Source: Mallotus nudiflorus (taxonomy: Eukaryota; Streptophyta; Magnoliopsida; Malpighiales; Euphorbiaceae). From it: DNA of 64,000 nt. The DNA lies in assembly GCA_947683625.1 (NCBI GenBank), contig CANTUR010000381.1, positions 930,001-994,000 of the forward strand, in the 5' to 3' direction. Under the pieces are notes generated by a model. That model saw only the letters and a program-made list of their open reading frames with translations, did not search any database and had not been told where the DNA came from. The position numbers and the translations under genes were made by a program. Below are positions 10,597 to 23,312 of the stretch, one piece after another (positions within the stretch are counted from its first letter, which is position 1; every line of letters starts with the position of its first letter).

Positions 10597-12107
10597 TGTT
10601 AGTGATATGCACTAGGTCAATCATTTGTGATTATGTATTAACATTTCTATCTTATTAATAAAGATGCATTTCCATTATCATTCCTTTTATGATCATTATT
10701 TGAATGGTTAATTATTACTAAGGTCATCAAGTATGTGATTTGATAGTAAAACCCTTAGATTAAAATAAGAGTTCTATTCTAATTATCCCTAGCCATTTAT
10801 TTATAAATATTAATAAGTCTAGTATGATGTCGACTGATGATTATGTTTTACTAATCATGGATATAAGATATTAAGTCAACTCATAGGTACATGATAAGAG
10901 ATCATATACTGGATTGACCCACTATGAGAATACTATATAGATTATTATCATAAGTATTTCTCATTGTAGTGATATTGTTTAAGTCCTTTGACCTTGAAAT
11001 CACTATGGTTTTCTATGTAGCTATTTTATGTTTTGACATATTGTAACATTATTTTTAACTGGATGATTAAATAGAATGTTGTGGATATGAATGAGTTGTG
11101 TGAGGCATATGAGTGATTGACAAGGAATTTGTCCCCCATTAATATGAGTAAGATATCTATGGGCCCATTGATGAGTCAAACTGAAGGAAAATGCACGGCC
11201 ATGTTGAAATGAATTGATAAAGAGTTATCATTTTTAGTCTACTTGGAATCAAGTCATAATATTATGGAACTATATAAGGATGACATTCTATACCTTATGT
11301 TCAATACAGATATCATGTGATAAAGGGACTAATAATGTTCAGTGTAATTAGGTTATGTCGGATTATTGACTTCACATGACTTGGGTAGTCATAATGTCTT
11401 GCTAGAAGCCACTTATAACTTGTAGGCCTAAATAGAGATTTAAGCCCACTGCCAATATTATGTGAGCCTATAGGGTCATATACTTAGAAGAGGCCCAAAA
11501 TGATTATAGGCTTATTAAGCCTAGTTAAACTCTTTGGAAATAAATATATTTAACTATTTATTTATAATAATTGTTATCTAAATAAATAATAAATAGATTA
11601 CTGATTTTATTTTAAATAAATAAAATTCAAATTTAATGGCTATTAACCAAAAAGAGTTTGGTAAGTGAAACCCTAATTAAGAACTCCATATACATGTTAT
11701 GTTCTCTAAGGTTTTAGACAGATCAATTAAGTGAGTCACCTAAAATTCATTTTCTCTGCATTTTGAGAAATATGAAATCAAAGAGAGTTTTGTTCTTGAG
11801 TTGTGAGACAACCAAGTCATGCTAGCAAACACACAAATCATTTTGATCAAGTCCTTTTCATGTGGATACCTTTAGAGAACGGATTCTTTTGAAGACATCT
11901 AAAATCCAAATGTAAATCAAAGCAAAAGCTCGAGGTAAGGTGTCACTGGAGTAAACCTCCTCTCATCCTTCCAGATTTTTTTGCCTCTTCTACGTTTTGG
12001 TAAGATTCTTAAAACCCTAGATTTAATTAAGTAGTCAAATTACATAGATCTAGGTTTGGGAACGTGATAAATTTTTTATATTTTTGTTGCATTTGTATCA
12101 TGAAACC

Positions 12108-12112
<5 letters not shown>
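10597..12112 (+). mobile_element. Repeat G, copy 1 (LTR-like, 1.5 kb)
   Basis: Begins TGTTAGTGATATGCACTAGG and ends GAAACCCAACA. TGTTAG...CCCAACA is the short inverted terminus of many plant LTRs. It aligns along its whole length with copy 2 at 16148-17670, in the same orientation. Shared landmarks are 'ggtcatcaagt', 'tagtaaaaccct', 'ggcccactgcca', 'ggaggacggattcttttgaag' (10-20 nt conserved blocks) and 'aaaccctagatttaat'. No coding sequence is present. No clear target-site duplication surrounds this copy. It could be a solo LTR or the 5' LTR of an element whose 3' LTR is copy 2. Confidence 0.7.
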
Positions 12113-12150
<38 letters not shown>

Positions 12151-12970
12151 ACAGAAGTATTAAAAAATTTTTGGGATTTTCTCTCTCCTTTCTTTTTTTT
12201 TTCTTTTCTTTTCCTTTCTTTTCTTCTTCTTCCTCTTCATCCTCCCGCACAAGTTGCAAACCACCACTGTGTGCCACCATCGAAGCTCACTATTACCTCC
12301 TCCCTCATCCTTTTTCCTTCCGTCGATGTCAACTGTCCCTTTGTCCCTTATTTTCGATGTGAAACAGTAACAGCTTGCCAGTGATAATTTCCAACAGTTC
12401 CAGCTCATGATCTCAGGCTCTTTTAACTCCTTTAGGTTTGGGCAAACTAGTTTTCAACTTCATTCAAGCTAGAAACTTCCTATTAGTTATGTATCTTCAA
12501 GTTTTAGTTTATGTATATTTAGGTTTTTTATTTTTATGGTGTGATTCATGCTTAATGTCTTTGCAAATGTTATTGTGTGTAGCTTAAGCTATTCAAATAT
12601 ATTTTTCTTTGATTTTTTCAAATTATTTTGATTTTTTGTGTTTTAAGTTTTCCAGTGAGTCACTGTTCTGGTGACCCTCGCCAAAAAATCTTTTTATTTT
12701 TAATAAATTTTTTGGATTATTAGGATGATATTTTGTGAAGAAAGTATATGAAAATTGTGACCCGATTATTTATTACAAAGTTTTGAAAGTTTATATTTAA
12801 AAATTAATATAAATTAGTAAATTTGGTGTTTTAACTGAAATTATTATTAATTAGTATTTTTTCAATAATTTTGGAATAATAAATAGTATTAAAATAATTT
12901 TTCCAAATTATTTACTATTTTTAACTAATTAATAGTAATTTTCAAAAATATATTCAAATAATAATTTTAT
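12113..12970. other. TA microsatellite, then pyrimidine-rich and AT-rich sequence, no gene seen
   Basis: A (TA)n run (12113-12147) continues straight from the end of repeat G. Next comes a CT-rich stretch (12180-12245) and a more balanced segment to 12420, then AT-rich DNA. The overlapping ORFs of 60-106 codons on both strands at 12064-12408 are low-complexity readings (poly-Ile/Tyr, poly-Phe, Lys/Glu). The stretch may include part of the LTR of element B. Confidence 0.5.
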
Positions 12971-13610
12971 TCACCATTTTTTAATAGAATTAATAGAGAA
13001 TCTTCTTTCTTTCATGACTTCCTTATGTTTTACTTTTAAAGAACATTTAATGAAAAAAGATATATTTACAAATGCTTTTTTTTTTCTAAAGTCTCTTTAT
13101 GTGAATTTTTTTTCCTAGATCTAGCCTCTCTTTCTTTTTCAAAGTCTCCCTTTCTTTTTATAAAAACTTCCTCCTTTTTAAAATTCAAAATCTCCATCAG
13201 TTGTTCAGAAAAGATTTTTCTTTGCATATTTATCTTAAAAAATTACAGGATAAAAGGTTTTAAAAAAACAATAAAGATAAATGCCAATTTCAAATTAACA
13301 GTTATCTTTCCATTTTTTGTTTAATTAATTTTAGACCAATGAGAATTCAGAAAAACATATTTAAAAATAAAAAATAGGTGTCATAGTTTGATTGAAAGTG
13401 TGCAATTCTAATTTTAATTGTACATTTTCTTTTATTTTGAAATTGACCCACAAAAAAATAAAAAATTTTGCAATTAAGTCCTTTAAAACTTTGCAATTTA
13501 GCCCTAAAATTTGAAATTTAAAGCCCTAAAGACCTATGTATAATGAATTGTCATCATCATATACTTTATTACATCTGCATGTCAATACATCCTGAAATTG
13601 GGTGCTTACA
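12971..13610 (-). mobile_element. Element B, 3' LTR piece
   Basis: In the minus direction it starts TGTAAGCACCCAATTTCAGG at 13610, the same start as LTR C. It is a direct repeat of 20617-21301, the two matching from 'tcaccattttttaatagaat' to the LTR end. A polypurine tract lies to its right, so it is the 3' LTR of a minus-strand element. The match between the two B copies stops at 12971, either because the right copy is truncated or because this one is. Confidence 0.75.
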
Positions 13611-13622
13611 GTTGCCGCTTTA
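13611..13622 (-). other. Polypurine tract of element B
   Basis: Minus strand TAAAGCGGCAAC, directly before the LTR. The same place in C reads AAGGGGGGCAAT and in F GCAGGGGGCAAC. This copy has one interruption in the G run. Confidence 0.6.
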
Positions 13623-13739
13623 TCGTTGTTTGCTTGAAAAATTATGGCAAAGCAAATAAGCACATAATTTCAAAAAAAATAGTTAGGATACTTACCTATT
13701 TTCTTTAAAACTCTTTATTGTGACTAATTGTAGACTTGT

Positions 13740-14370
13740 GATAAATGCTCTAGCTACCAAGCGACTTCAAGTAAATTACATTATAATTCCTGTGGAATGT
13801 CTAGTGGTTATGATTAATAAACTTCACTACATTCCTTAATGGACGTTTAGTAACATGATTATGAATTTCGCCATATTCTTTGTAAGACGTTTGGCGATTG
13901 TGATTTTCACCATATTCCCTATGGGATATTTAGTGGTTATGATTTTCACTATATTCCCTATGGGATGTGTCACTGGCTATGATTTTTATTAAATTCCCCG
14001 TCGGACGTTTAGCAATGTGATGATATAACTGCTGTGTAATGTCTAGCTAATTACACTACAGTTCCTGTGGAATGTCTAATAATTGTGACTGAAAGTTTCA
14101 CTATATTTCCCATTTGGAACGTTTAGTAAAAATGTGTTATAAATAATATGTATTGTCTAGCTAATCATGATCATACTATAGGTGCTATAGAGTGTCTAGC
14201 AAGTTGTGAAAATGGTGTTATAAGTACTATGGAGCATCTAGCAAATTGTAATTTTTTGAACTTTTTGTTATAACTACTGTGTAGCATATAAAAAAGTGAA
14301 TTTGAATATTGTGTTATAGCTACTTTGTAGCACATGAAAAGGTGAATTTGAAAATTCATATCAATGCAAT
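13740..14370. repeat. Degenerate minisatellite (unit about 40 bp) in the 3' UTR of element B
   Basis: About 15 units built on 'ttcaccatattccctatggg-acgtttag', grading into 'gttataactactgtgtagcat-ta-aa'. It is related to the better preserved array in C (36790-37830) and sits in the same place, between the antisense ORF and the polypurine tract. The ORF on the minus strand at 14171-14374 is a by-product of the period. Confidence 0.8.
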
Positions 14371-14629
14371 GCATACAAATATAGAAATCAAATTTTGTCT
14401 TTAATGTCGATTGAGAATTAAAAACTCTATGCCAAGAGAATGTATACTTGATAATTTAATTGTTAGTGATATTGATAAAATGCAGATAGGCATGCTTATT
14501 TAAAGTATTTTGATTGTTATTTTTACTTGATTTTGGTTATGATTGTGTGTTTTTATTTATGCAAGTGTTATTTTTATTTCCAATTGCTTTCTAGGTTTAT
14601 TTGTATGTTGTATATGTGTTTTTAGGAAA
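14371..14629. other. AT-rich 3' UTR remnant, no gene seen
   Basis: Sequence between the minisatellite and the unassigned repeat block. The start 'ttttgtctttaatgtcgattgag' resembles the region right of the C array at 37850-37890. No ORF or other structure was seen. Confidence 0.4.
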
Positions 14630-16147
14630 ATACCTTGGAATGATTTGAATGAAATGTGAAGTTTGCAAAGCAAGGGGAAGTCAATTCGAGTTCATGTCGA
14701 GTCGTCATTAGTGGATCGAGTCGTCACTAGCGGATCGAGTCATGACTAAGAGCTTGCCTTGCTGAGAATTAAGTTGTGCCGAGTTATCACTACGTGCCAA
14801 CTCATAACAAAGCCTGTCGATGCCGAATCATGACTTGGTGCCGAGTCAGTCCAAGAAGGCCATCATTTTCTAGCTTTATGCAATTTTCGTATTTTAGTTA
14901 TAATTTCCAATACAGACATCCAATGGAGGTGATTAAAGTTATGTTGGAAAGATAATGCATAGATCTAGAACTTTCATGAAGGAACTTTCCAAAGATAATG
15001 TCATTATATGGACAAAAATGCCCTTAAAGTTACTATATTTGCATAAGGTTGTGATCCTTCATGCCAAAGGGTGCCTTTCCAATTGTAACTTCTTGTAACT
15101 ACCTCTAAGGTCTATATATACATCATTTATGATCTGTAAAAGAAAAATTCATTTAGAGAGAGGGAAAATTAAAAAGATTACTTTGATTAATAGAAAAATA
15201 CTACTTAGTTTCTTATTTAGAGTTCATTTTTAGAAGATAAATCCAACTAAGAAGAAAAGAAGATCAATTCAGCCAAGCAATATTAGAACATATTTAAAAG
15301 GTTTTATTAACTCAATCTCTTCTTTTCTATATTATATTTGATTATCTTTTCATTGAATTAACCATGTATATTAGCTAAGCCTTTGAAGGAATTGTAATGA
15401 TTGATTGAATAAGGATTATACATTTCTAACTTAGTTTATTGATTTGAATTCAATTAGTGCAAATTTATGTTATGTATGCTTGATCACCATATGTAACTTG
15501 TTTTAATCAAAATTATTTACACAACGAGAGTTGGAGTAACTTAGTGGACATATAATTGAAATTACTTAAGAATTGAATTTACTTGGAGACAAGGAATTCA
15601 TTTTAATGGAAAGGAATTAGTATAATTACTTTATGATTTTTGTCTATCTCTAGAAAGACACAAGAGTGATTGTACACTCTCAACGGAATCATCCTTGATC
15701 GACAACGAGAGTTGCTTTTAAGGATTTATTAGTATAATGTGATTTATGATTTTATCTTATCTCTACAATACAACGAGAGGGCTTGTAGACTCTAAGAGGA
15801 AATACTTCTAATTGATAACTAGAGTTACCTTTAAAGACTCTAACTTTAAATTGACAATGAGAATTGCTTTTAAAGATTATACACACTAATTTCCAATCAA
15901 TATATAAGAACATTTATTTAATCCTTATTTGATTAACATTGTAATTCTCCTTTATATTCTTTGTTAAGAGCTTGTAGTAATAATTAAAATAGTTAATTAG
16001 AGTAGTTATTTGTTTTTAAATTCTTATTATCATTTTCATTCTACTATGCCTATCCATCTAATTATCTACTTGGTTAATACATGGTTGTTCCAAATTCTCG
16101 AGTGTTCGACACCCTACATACTCTATACTAAGTCTTAAAGACTAGGG
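14630..16147 (+). mobile_element. Unassigned LTR or leader-like repeat block
   Basis: Non-coding. It contains three 20-bp direct repeats 'tcgagtcgtcactagcggat' (14697-14750), a TATA-like 'ctatatatacatca' at 15111-15124, and repeated 'caacgagagttg' motifs at about 15524, 15700 and 15817. It ends with 'gtgttcgacaccctacatac' and 'aaagactaggg'. The TATA box followed by a long AT-rich leader is what an LTR plus 5' UTR of another retrotransposon looks like. 'aaagactaggg' right before repeat G copy 2 could instead be a polypurine tract of G. Confidence 0.4.
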
Positions 16148-17670
16148 TATTAGATATGCACTAGGTCAATCATGTATGACCATGTTTTGACTTTATTATT
16201 TTATTTAATAAATAAGCATTTTTCATTATTATTTTATGTTATGATAATTACTTGAATAGTCGATTCTTACTAAGGTCATCAAGTGTGTGACTTGATAGTA
16301 AAACCATTAGATTAAATATGAGTTATATTCAAATTATCCATAGTCATAACAATGTATTATGGCTAGTATAGTGTTGATTGATAACTATTTTACTAATCAT
16401 GAATATGAGATATTAAGGCAACTTATAAGTACTTATTTGAAAAATAAAGTGTTGGATTGACCCATCATGAGAGTACTACATAGATAATTGTCATATGTAA
16501 TTCTCATCACATTAATATTGGCTTAGTCCTTTGACCTTGAAATCACTATGGATTTCTATATAAATATTTTGTATTTTGACACAATCTTACATTATCATTA
16601 ACTAGATGATAAAATAAGTTGTTGTTGGGTATGAAATGAGTTATGTGAGGAATGTGAGTGATTGAGAAGGAATTTGTCCCTCATTTAATATGACTAAGAT
16701 ATCTATAGGCTCCTTGATAAGATAGACTAAAGAAAATGCATGGCCATGCTAAAGTAAATTGATAAAGAGTTATCATTCTCAGTCTACTTGGAATCAAGAA
16801 ATTATATGATTGAATTCTATAAGGATGACATTATCTATGCCTTATATTCAATCAAGATATCATGTGACAAAGGGACTAAATATTCACCATATATTAGGTT
16901 ATATCGGATTATTGACTTCACATGACTTAGAGAGTCATAATGTCTTGCCAGAGGCCACTTATGACTTGTAGGCCTAAATAGAGATTTAAGGCCCACTGCC
17001 AACGTCATGTGAACCTATAGGGTCACACACTTTGAATAAGCCCACAACGAATATGGGTTTAATAAGCCCAAATAAGCTATGTGGAAATAAATAAATAAAT
17101 AAAATATTAATTTATTTATTTATTTAAGGTAAAGGTTATCTTAAATAAATAGAATATTATTTCTGATTTAATTTTAAATAAATTCAGAATAAGAATAAAT
17201 GAGAAATTTCCAAAAGGTTGTTTGGTAAGTGAAACCCTAATTTAAATGTCTATAAATATATTATATTCTCTAGGGTTTTATGCACTCTTATTATTTTGCC
17301 ACAAAATTCACTTTCTCTCTTTTAGAAAAAAAAACACAGTTTTTTCTATTCTTGATTTATGAGAAATCAAGAGAAGGTGCTAGCACAAAAATATTCATTT
17401 TCAAAATCAAGGGTTGTTCGTCTAGACACTTGTGGAGGACGGATTCTTTTGAAGACGTCTCAACTCTGAACTACTAAATTAAAAGCTCGAGATAGGGTGT
17501 CATTAGAGTGAACCTCCTCTCTTCCTTCAAGATTTCTTACCTCTTCTACGTTTATGGTAAGAAATTGAAAACCCTAGATTTAATCAATTAATTAAATTAC
17601 TCAAATCCTAGTTCGAGTTTGTGATTAAAATTTTATTTTTTCACTGCGTATGGAATCATAAAACCCAACA
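16148..17670 (+). mobile_element. Repeat G, copy 2 (LTR-like, 1.5 kb)
   Basis: Direct copy of 10597-12112, starting TATTAGATATGCACTAGG and ending ATAAAACCCAACA. It carries a good TATA box, TCTATAAATATATT at 17250-17263, with transcription to the right. Copy 1 has a weaker version. The ORF 17280-17477 begins just downstream of this TATA but has no recognisable product. It has no clear target-site duplication. Confidence 0.7.
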
Positions 17671-17975
17671 TTAATAATTGCATGAATTATTAAATTTATG
17701 ATCAAGTAGCTTTTTGACTTTAATTAGGAGTTAAATCCTAATTGAATTGTAATGTAGGACTAAGTTGCAAGAAAACTTACGAACCTGAATGCAAACCTTG
17801 CAAACGAAAGTGGATATTTTCCACTTTACTTATTAATGTCTTCCTTTCTCGATCCTTCCATATCTTCTTCCTATTCTTATTTTTTTTATTTTTCTTTCAC
17901 TTTCACTTTCATTTTAATTTTTCAATTTTCAATTACTTTTTATTTTGTCATTTGATTTTAAATTCGTCTAATCCT
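17671..17975. other. Upstream region of the B antisense gene, no separate gene
   Basis: AT- and pyrimidine-rich DNA preceding the ATG at 17976. The reading frame through it (from 17742) is open only because it is T-rich. No confident TATA box was seen. Confidence 0.4.
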
Positions 17976-20595
17976 ATGGCTCATTCACCACATGGACCAC
18001 GTGTAAAAGCTGACATTCTAGTAGATCCACCTATAATGGCCCCATATGTTCCATATAATAATCTAGGATTGAACAAAGGTGCAACTGTCCTCCCTTTGAC
18101 CAAATTGGACCTACGCCGGTGCTTAAATATTGGCGATGAGGTAGGCTTTATTTTTGTGCTTTAATTTCTACTTGATTAGCAATTGAAACTAGATTAAATA
18201 ATGTATAAATAGGATATGCTTATTAATAAAATTGATGAAGTAGTAAAATTAATTACTAAAAATACTTTTTTAAAGAAAAAATATAAATTACGCATTAAAA
18301 TTAAACTAGAATTATGTGTTTACTTGATTCAAATTCAAGTTTTAGATCGAGAATCTAAAAATTTGATCATCATTTGGAATTTTTTATCAAAATTATAGAT
18401 TTTTTATTTGAAATCTATAATGCTGATAAGAATTTTTTATTTTTGATCAGAAATCCAATCTTCCAATTAGTTCTAAAATCCTAAAAAAATTGATTTTTTA
18501 TTTTTTGTCGGAAGAAATAATAAATGCAAATAAAATAATATGCATATGTAAAATAAAGATATTTGGAAGGAGAGTAATTTTTTTGAATTTTATTTAGAAA
18601 CCCTTGAAATTCTCTAAATGTTTTCATCTGGCTTGAGAGCTCTTTCATGGTCTATCTGAGGATGTGACTCGATATGTCTAGGCATCGAGCTTTAGACATT
18701 TCATCACTACTTTACTAACTACACGAGGCAGATCAGAACATTAGTCTCTTTTTACTTTGATCAAAAGATGGATGGACACTACCCATACCTTTCACACTTA
18801 CATGGATGAGTTGACTATCTCCTTGTTGAGCTTCTTTATTATCATTAGGATTGCCTTCGGAGGTACCCCGGTTCCTTTCGACATCAGCTATTTTAACCTT
18901 TCCTAAGCATGCTAGGAGCTAGTATGTTTATGACTTGCTTGGATTTGTCCCGATGTGGAAGAATAAGAAGAACGTTGTGCTATCTTCCCTTATTAAGAGC
19001 TTTAGGTGACTTTCTAGTACCACCCCTCGCTAGATCACTAAAAGGTGAGGTACTTCCTCTTAATATTGTTAGGAAGTACTTAATTTTGTGAGATTAGCCA
19101 TTAGGTTAGCATTGCACTCCTTGGTCCTTTCCATGACCTAAATTGAATTGTTACATTTGATTAGGGTTCTACAGCACTCGCCTATCTTTATTATAAGCTT
19201 AATATAGTCTGTTGAGGTACTATCACGATGTGCACCTTTGACACATTTTGTACATTTATTTCTCATGCTCTTTGATTTCTTACTATTTGCAATTCTTTAT
19301 TCTATTTTTATTATTTCATTCTTTTATAGATTTAGTGCATTGAGATAGGAGTGATCTGAGGCTTTATTATTGTTAGTCTTGATAGGAGTTTCCCACTGAT
19401 GCAGAGGTAGGTTCCTCTCACCTTTTTAGTAACAAGCATAATCTTCAAACTTATCGGGAGCAACTGAACACCCTAAAGTGGAATGTGGTAAGAAAAAGCA
19501 CAATTATTAGTGTTATACAAACTTTAAAGCAATAAACTCAAATTAATTAAACTAATAAATTGTAAGTGAAATTTGATTGGCTTGGTAGTGCTAAAAATGT
19601 TTAGTGATATGATTTCATGGTTACTGGTACAAGACTAGAGACCATAAGAGTCTTGCTTTTAGGATATGGTTGTAAGATGTCGTATCTAGGAGAGTATATG
19701 TATCGTTGGGATGCAGGACCCTCATAATGTCGCATTTCTTCTTCCATACCATCTTTAATGTTATGGAGTTCTAGTTTGACTGGTCCAAAGTTAAGAGTGG
19801 CATTGTATGGATATGATGTTTTGATTTTGCTTGAGTGCTCTCATGAGTATCAAAGGTATATTCAAGAGAACCTCTTAAAGTAGGTTCCTACTGATTTAGT
19901 TGAGGTACATCTCTTATCATGCTATTCTTTATTGTCCTAACTGTCATTAGTAAAAACTTGCTCTTTTTCTCATAGGTTGAGGGAGTTGGTCCATCTGCTA
20001 CTGATGTTGCTATGAAGGAAGAGACCAAGACTAAGCTTAGGATTAAGAGGACTGTGCATGAGTTTCATACTCAGTATATTGAGAGTACTTATGGTGAGGC
20101 TTCATCAAGCGCTACCCTAGGTGATATCTAACTTTTGGATAGGTCAATGTACTATTGGTTTTTTGTAGTTTAGACTCTTGTTGAGCAGCATATGAATTTT
20201 GATAATGCTCAACATTCCAGCTATTCACCTCTTGATGCTTCTCATGTGAGTGCAATTGTCTATTTATCTGTACAAACTAAACACTTGAACTTACATTAGT
20301 GCAATTTACATTATATGTTCCTTAGACACAGGTAGACTACCTTTATGAACTTCCCTTATCTCAAAGACTATTCATTATGTAGGTCATAGATAATTGGAGA
20401 GTAAGTATTTATGATGCATACACAAATGTATGTTATGCATGATTCTAACTAGTTGTACATGCAATAGAGCTATACAGGGATTTGGAGTGTGAGAATAAGA
20501 GACTCCGACAGTATCTCACAAAATTGAGTTTTGACCCTTATGGTGTTGGGACTTCGATCACTAGGCCTCTTGATGCCTATCATCATGATCATTAA
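17976..20595 (+). pseudogene. Antisense plant-mobile-domain (PMD) gene of element B, intron-containing, broken
   Basis: It runs opposite to element B. The ATG at 17976 opens MAHSPHGPRVKADILVDPP; exon 1 ends GAG|GTAGGC at 18140. Exon 2 starts after TTTAG at about 18602 and holds the PMD core: RWMDTTHTFHTYMDELTIS with FGGTPVPF (18763-18890), and further on, across frameshifts, VRYFLLILLGSTYF and DWGSTALAYLYYKL (about 19040-19200). This is the PMD pattern W-ETHTFHLP-GEMTITL, LLYLLGxxxF, YAWGSAALAYLY. The C-terminal exons include KLRIKRTVHEFHTQYIEST (20037-20093) and ELYRDLECENKRLRQYLTKL..FDPYGVGTS (20471-20562). That last signature recurs in C and D. Extra antisense ORFs with this domain are known from Tat-lineage elements. 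Stops make this copy a pseudogene. Confidence 0.7.
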
Positions 20596-20616
20596 ACTAT
20601 AGGATGTAGTCCTTGG

Positions 20617-21301
20617 TCACCATTTTTTAATAGAATTAGTAGAGAATCTTCTTTCAAGGCTTCCTTGCATTTTTCTTTTAAAGATCATTTAAAGAAAAAA
20701 AATTCTTTACAAATGCTCTCTATTTTTTTCTAAAATCTCTTTTTGTGAATATTTTTTTCCTATGTCTAGCCTCTCTTTCTTTTTCAAAGTCTCCCTTTCT
20801 TTTTATAAAATGTTCCTCCCTTTTAAAATTCAAAATCTCCATCAATTATTCAAAAAATATTTTTCTCTGCATATTTATATTGAAAAATCATAAGATAAAA
20901 GGTTTAGAAAAGGTAATAAAGATAAATGCCAATTTCAATTTAACATTTATCTTTCCATTTTTTATTTAATTAATTTTGGACTAATGAGAATTTAGAAAAA
21001 ACATATTTAAAAATTAAAAATAGGTGTCGAAGTCTGATTGGATGATTGAAAATGTAGAATTTGATTGGAATTATTCAATTCTGATTCAGAATTTTACAAT
21101 CTAATCCCTCTTGAATTTATTTTATTTTGAAATTGATCAAGAGAAAAATAAAAAATTTTTACAATTAAGTCCTTTAAAACTTTGAAATTTAGCCCTGAAA
21201 TTTAAAATTCCAAGCTCTAAAGACCTATTTAGAATTAATTATCATCATAAAATCCTCTATCGCATCTGCATATCAATGCATCCTGAAATTGGGTGCTTAT
21301 A
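20617..21301 (-). mobile_element. Element B, 5' LTR piece
   Basis: Direct repeat of 12971-13610, sense start TATAAGCACCCAATTTCAGG at 21301. It abuts gag of element E with no polypurine tract between them, so it is an outer 5' edge and B inserted into E. On its left it passes within about 20 bp into the end of the antisense gene. The rest of the LTR, the primer site, gag and pol of B have been deleted. Confidence 0.7.
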
Positions 21302-23312
21302 GTCTCAATTGGCCCAATTTTCATAATTGCCTTGAAAGTACCTTCCATAGCTCTATTGGACTCATCATAGGCTTTAATCACCATATCAAACTTTATGAGA
21401 TCTTCCTTATTCAGCTTCAGGAGTAGATTCTGTAGAAACTATTTGCTTCTTTGATGCAATAAATAAATCCCACACACTAGCAATAACTTTTTTTCCACTT
21501 CAATTGCTTTAAAATATTACCCTTTTCTTCCTCTTCAAACACTTTATATTTTCCTTTATCTAGCATTGATGACCTATCCTTTTATTGTATAAGAGGATCT
21601 AGATAAGACTTCCCACTTTTAGTTACATGACCCATATTAATCTCATCATCACTTAACAATTCCCACAAGCTATTAAAGTCAAATTGCATATTATCATTAG
21701 TAGAATCTTCTCCTTCAATTAATTCTTAAAAGTTAGAAGGTAAACTGCCTAAATTTTCTTCAACCCAAAAAACATGATCATCCATATATTAGCACAACAT
21801 CAGTTCATCTCTTCATTTTCTCTAAATTTGTCACAACTTCCACTTAGAATGATTGAATCAAAAGGAATATTTATAGATGCTAGCTTAGAATATTTCACCA
21901 AATAGTCAAACTTTCCTAACAGCTCACCAAGGGTATCCCCAACTTGTTGATAGCTTAGTTGTTCTAGAAAAGTCCAATCTAGTGGTAACATTTCTTTAAA
22001 TGGAACTTGGATTACTAGTGGATTGTAGATAACAGCATAATAAAAATTCAAGACTTGGCTAATCAAGATTTTGATAATCTTCTTCCTCTTTAGCCCTCTT
22101 TTTGCTATTGACTAGCTTAAAACACTTCATTAAAAATTCTTCATTGATAGATTTATCTTTTATTATCATTACCTTTTTAATCTATTGTTCAAGCTTAGCT
22201 TGTTCTAGATTTAGAATCTTGCCTTAGCCAATTAGGTCTTGAATTGCATGTCTACATTTAAAACTATTATAAGTGTTTTCTCCCATTTGCTTATAGTACT
22301 TGTAGAATTATTTTAGGTAATGATTAGGTGAAAGAACATTTGGTAATGACTTTGGTACCATTGGCTTTATAATCCCACTCTTACATAGTCTTTCAAATAC
22401 CTTAGACAATGGCACATGAAACCTAGAAAATTATCTCAGACATCATATGTTTGATAAGATAGAAGAAGATGTGGAAGTAACTGCTTTCAGAGCATATGAA
22501 GACTTAGTTCCCTTTTTCTAAACTTGTGCAAGTTTCTTGAATCTAGTAATCCTTTTAGCTTGAACACCAGCATAATACAAATATGCAAATGATCTTATAC
22601 TCATGACCCTATTTTTGTGTCTGAAAGAGTCTTGAGCGTTTTACCATGCAATTCTGATTTGATCTATCTCATCCAGCCTATTCCTCATATAAGTAGTTTT
22701 CTCTTTAAACCTTATGATGTAATCAACAAAGGATTTATTTGATCTTTGAGTCAAACTCTGTAAATCCAACAATGAGACTTTAACATAAGTGTTATAAGAA
22801 TACTGCTTAAGAAATTGGTTCACAACTTCCTTCTAATTTTCTTGCATAATATTGTCAAGTTGAAGGAACCATGTAAGAGTTGAACCTTGTAAAGAAAATG
22901 AGAACAAACCTTATATATGATCATATATCAGTCTCAAAATAGTAGACATCATAGCTTTGAAGTGTTGAAGATGCAACTTTAGATCACTAATGCTAGAAAA
23001 TTTAGTCACTTCAAACATTTTAAACTTAGGTGGGAGATTAAGATTCCTAAATTCACACAATTCATTAATGTCAAAACCCATGGAAGCCTACTTCACTTGA
23101 TTTTGTAACCTTTGAAGTTATTTAGTAATCTAAGCATACTCTTCCATCATCACTTTTTTTGCTCACTAATAGAATTAGTTACAACTGGTGCTTTTCCTTT
23201 AGATTTGTGTCTTCTAAGCCTCATAAGTGTTAATTTGATCCTCAACCAAAGGTGGACCATTAACTATAATAACTTCCTCTTCCATTCTAATAGGCTGTGA
23301 TGAACTCTCCAT
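21302..23312 (-). pseudogene. gag: Element E gag, broken
   Basis: Minus-strand gag of a Tat-like Ty3/gypsy element. The ATG at 23312 gives MESSSQPIRMEEEVIIVNG. The central retrotransposon-gag domain is clearest at 22641-22823 (NQFLKQYSYNTYVKVSLLDL..., SFVDYIIRFKEKTTYMRNRL). The nucleocapsid motif is degenerate at about 22230-22310 (YKYYKQMGENTYNSF..., CRHAIQDLIG), where the family has a C-x2-H-x5-H-x4-C form. Near 21400-21480 comes the start of the protease region (KLVKE...LWKVLSRQL). It is cut at 21301 by the LTR of B. Multiple stops and frameshifts are present. Gag would form the virus-like particle that packages element RNA. Confidence 0.82.

Noticed and set aside
12064..12408. Four overlapping ORFs of 60-106 codons
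   Set aside because: Low-complexity translation of a TA run and a CT-rich tract, open on both strands, no domain.
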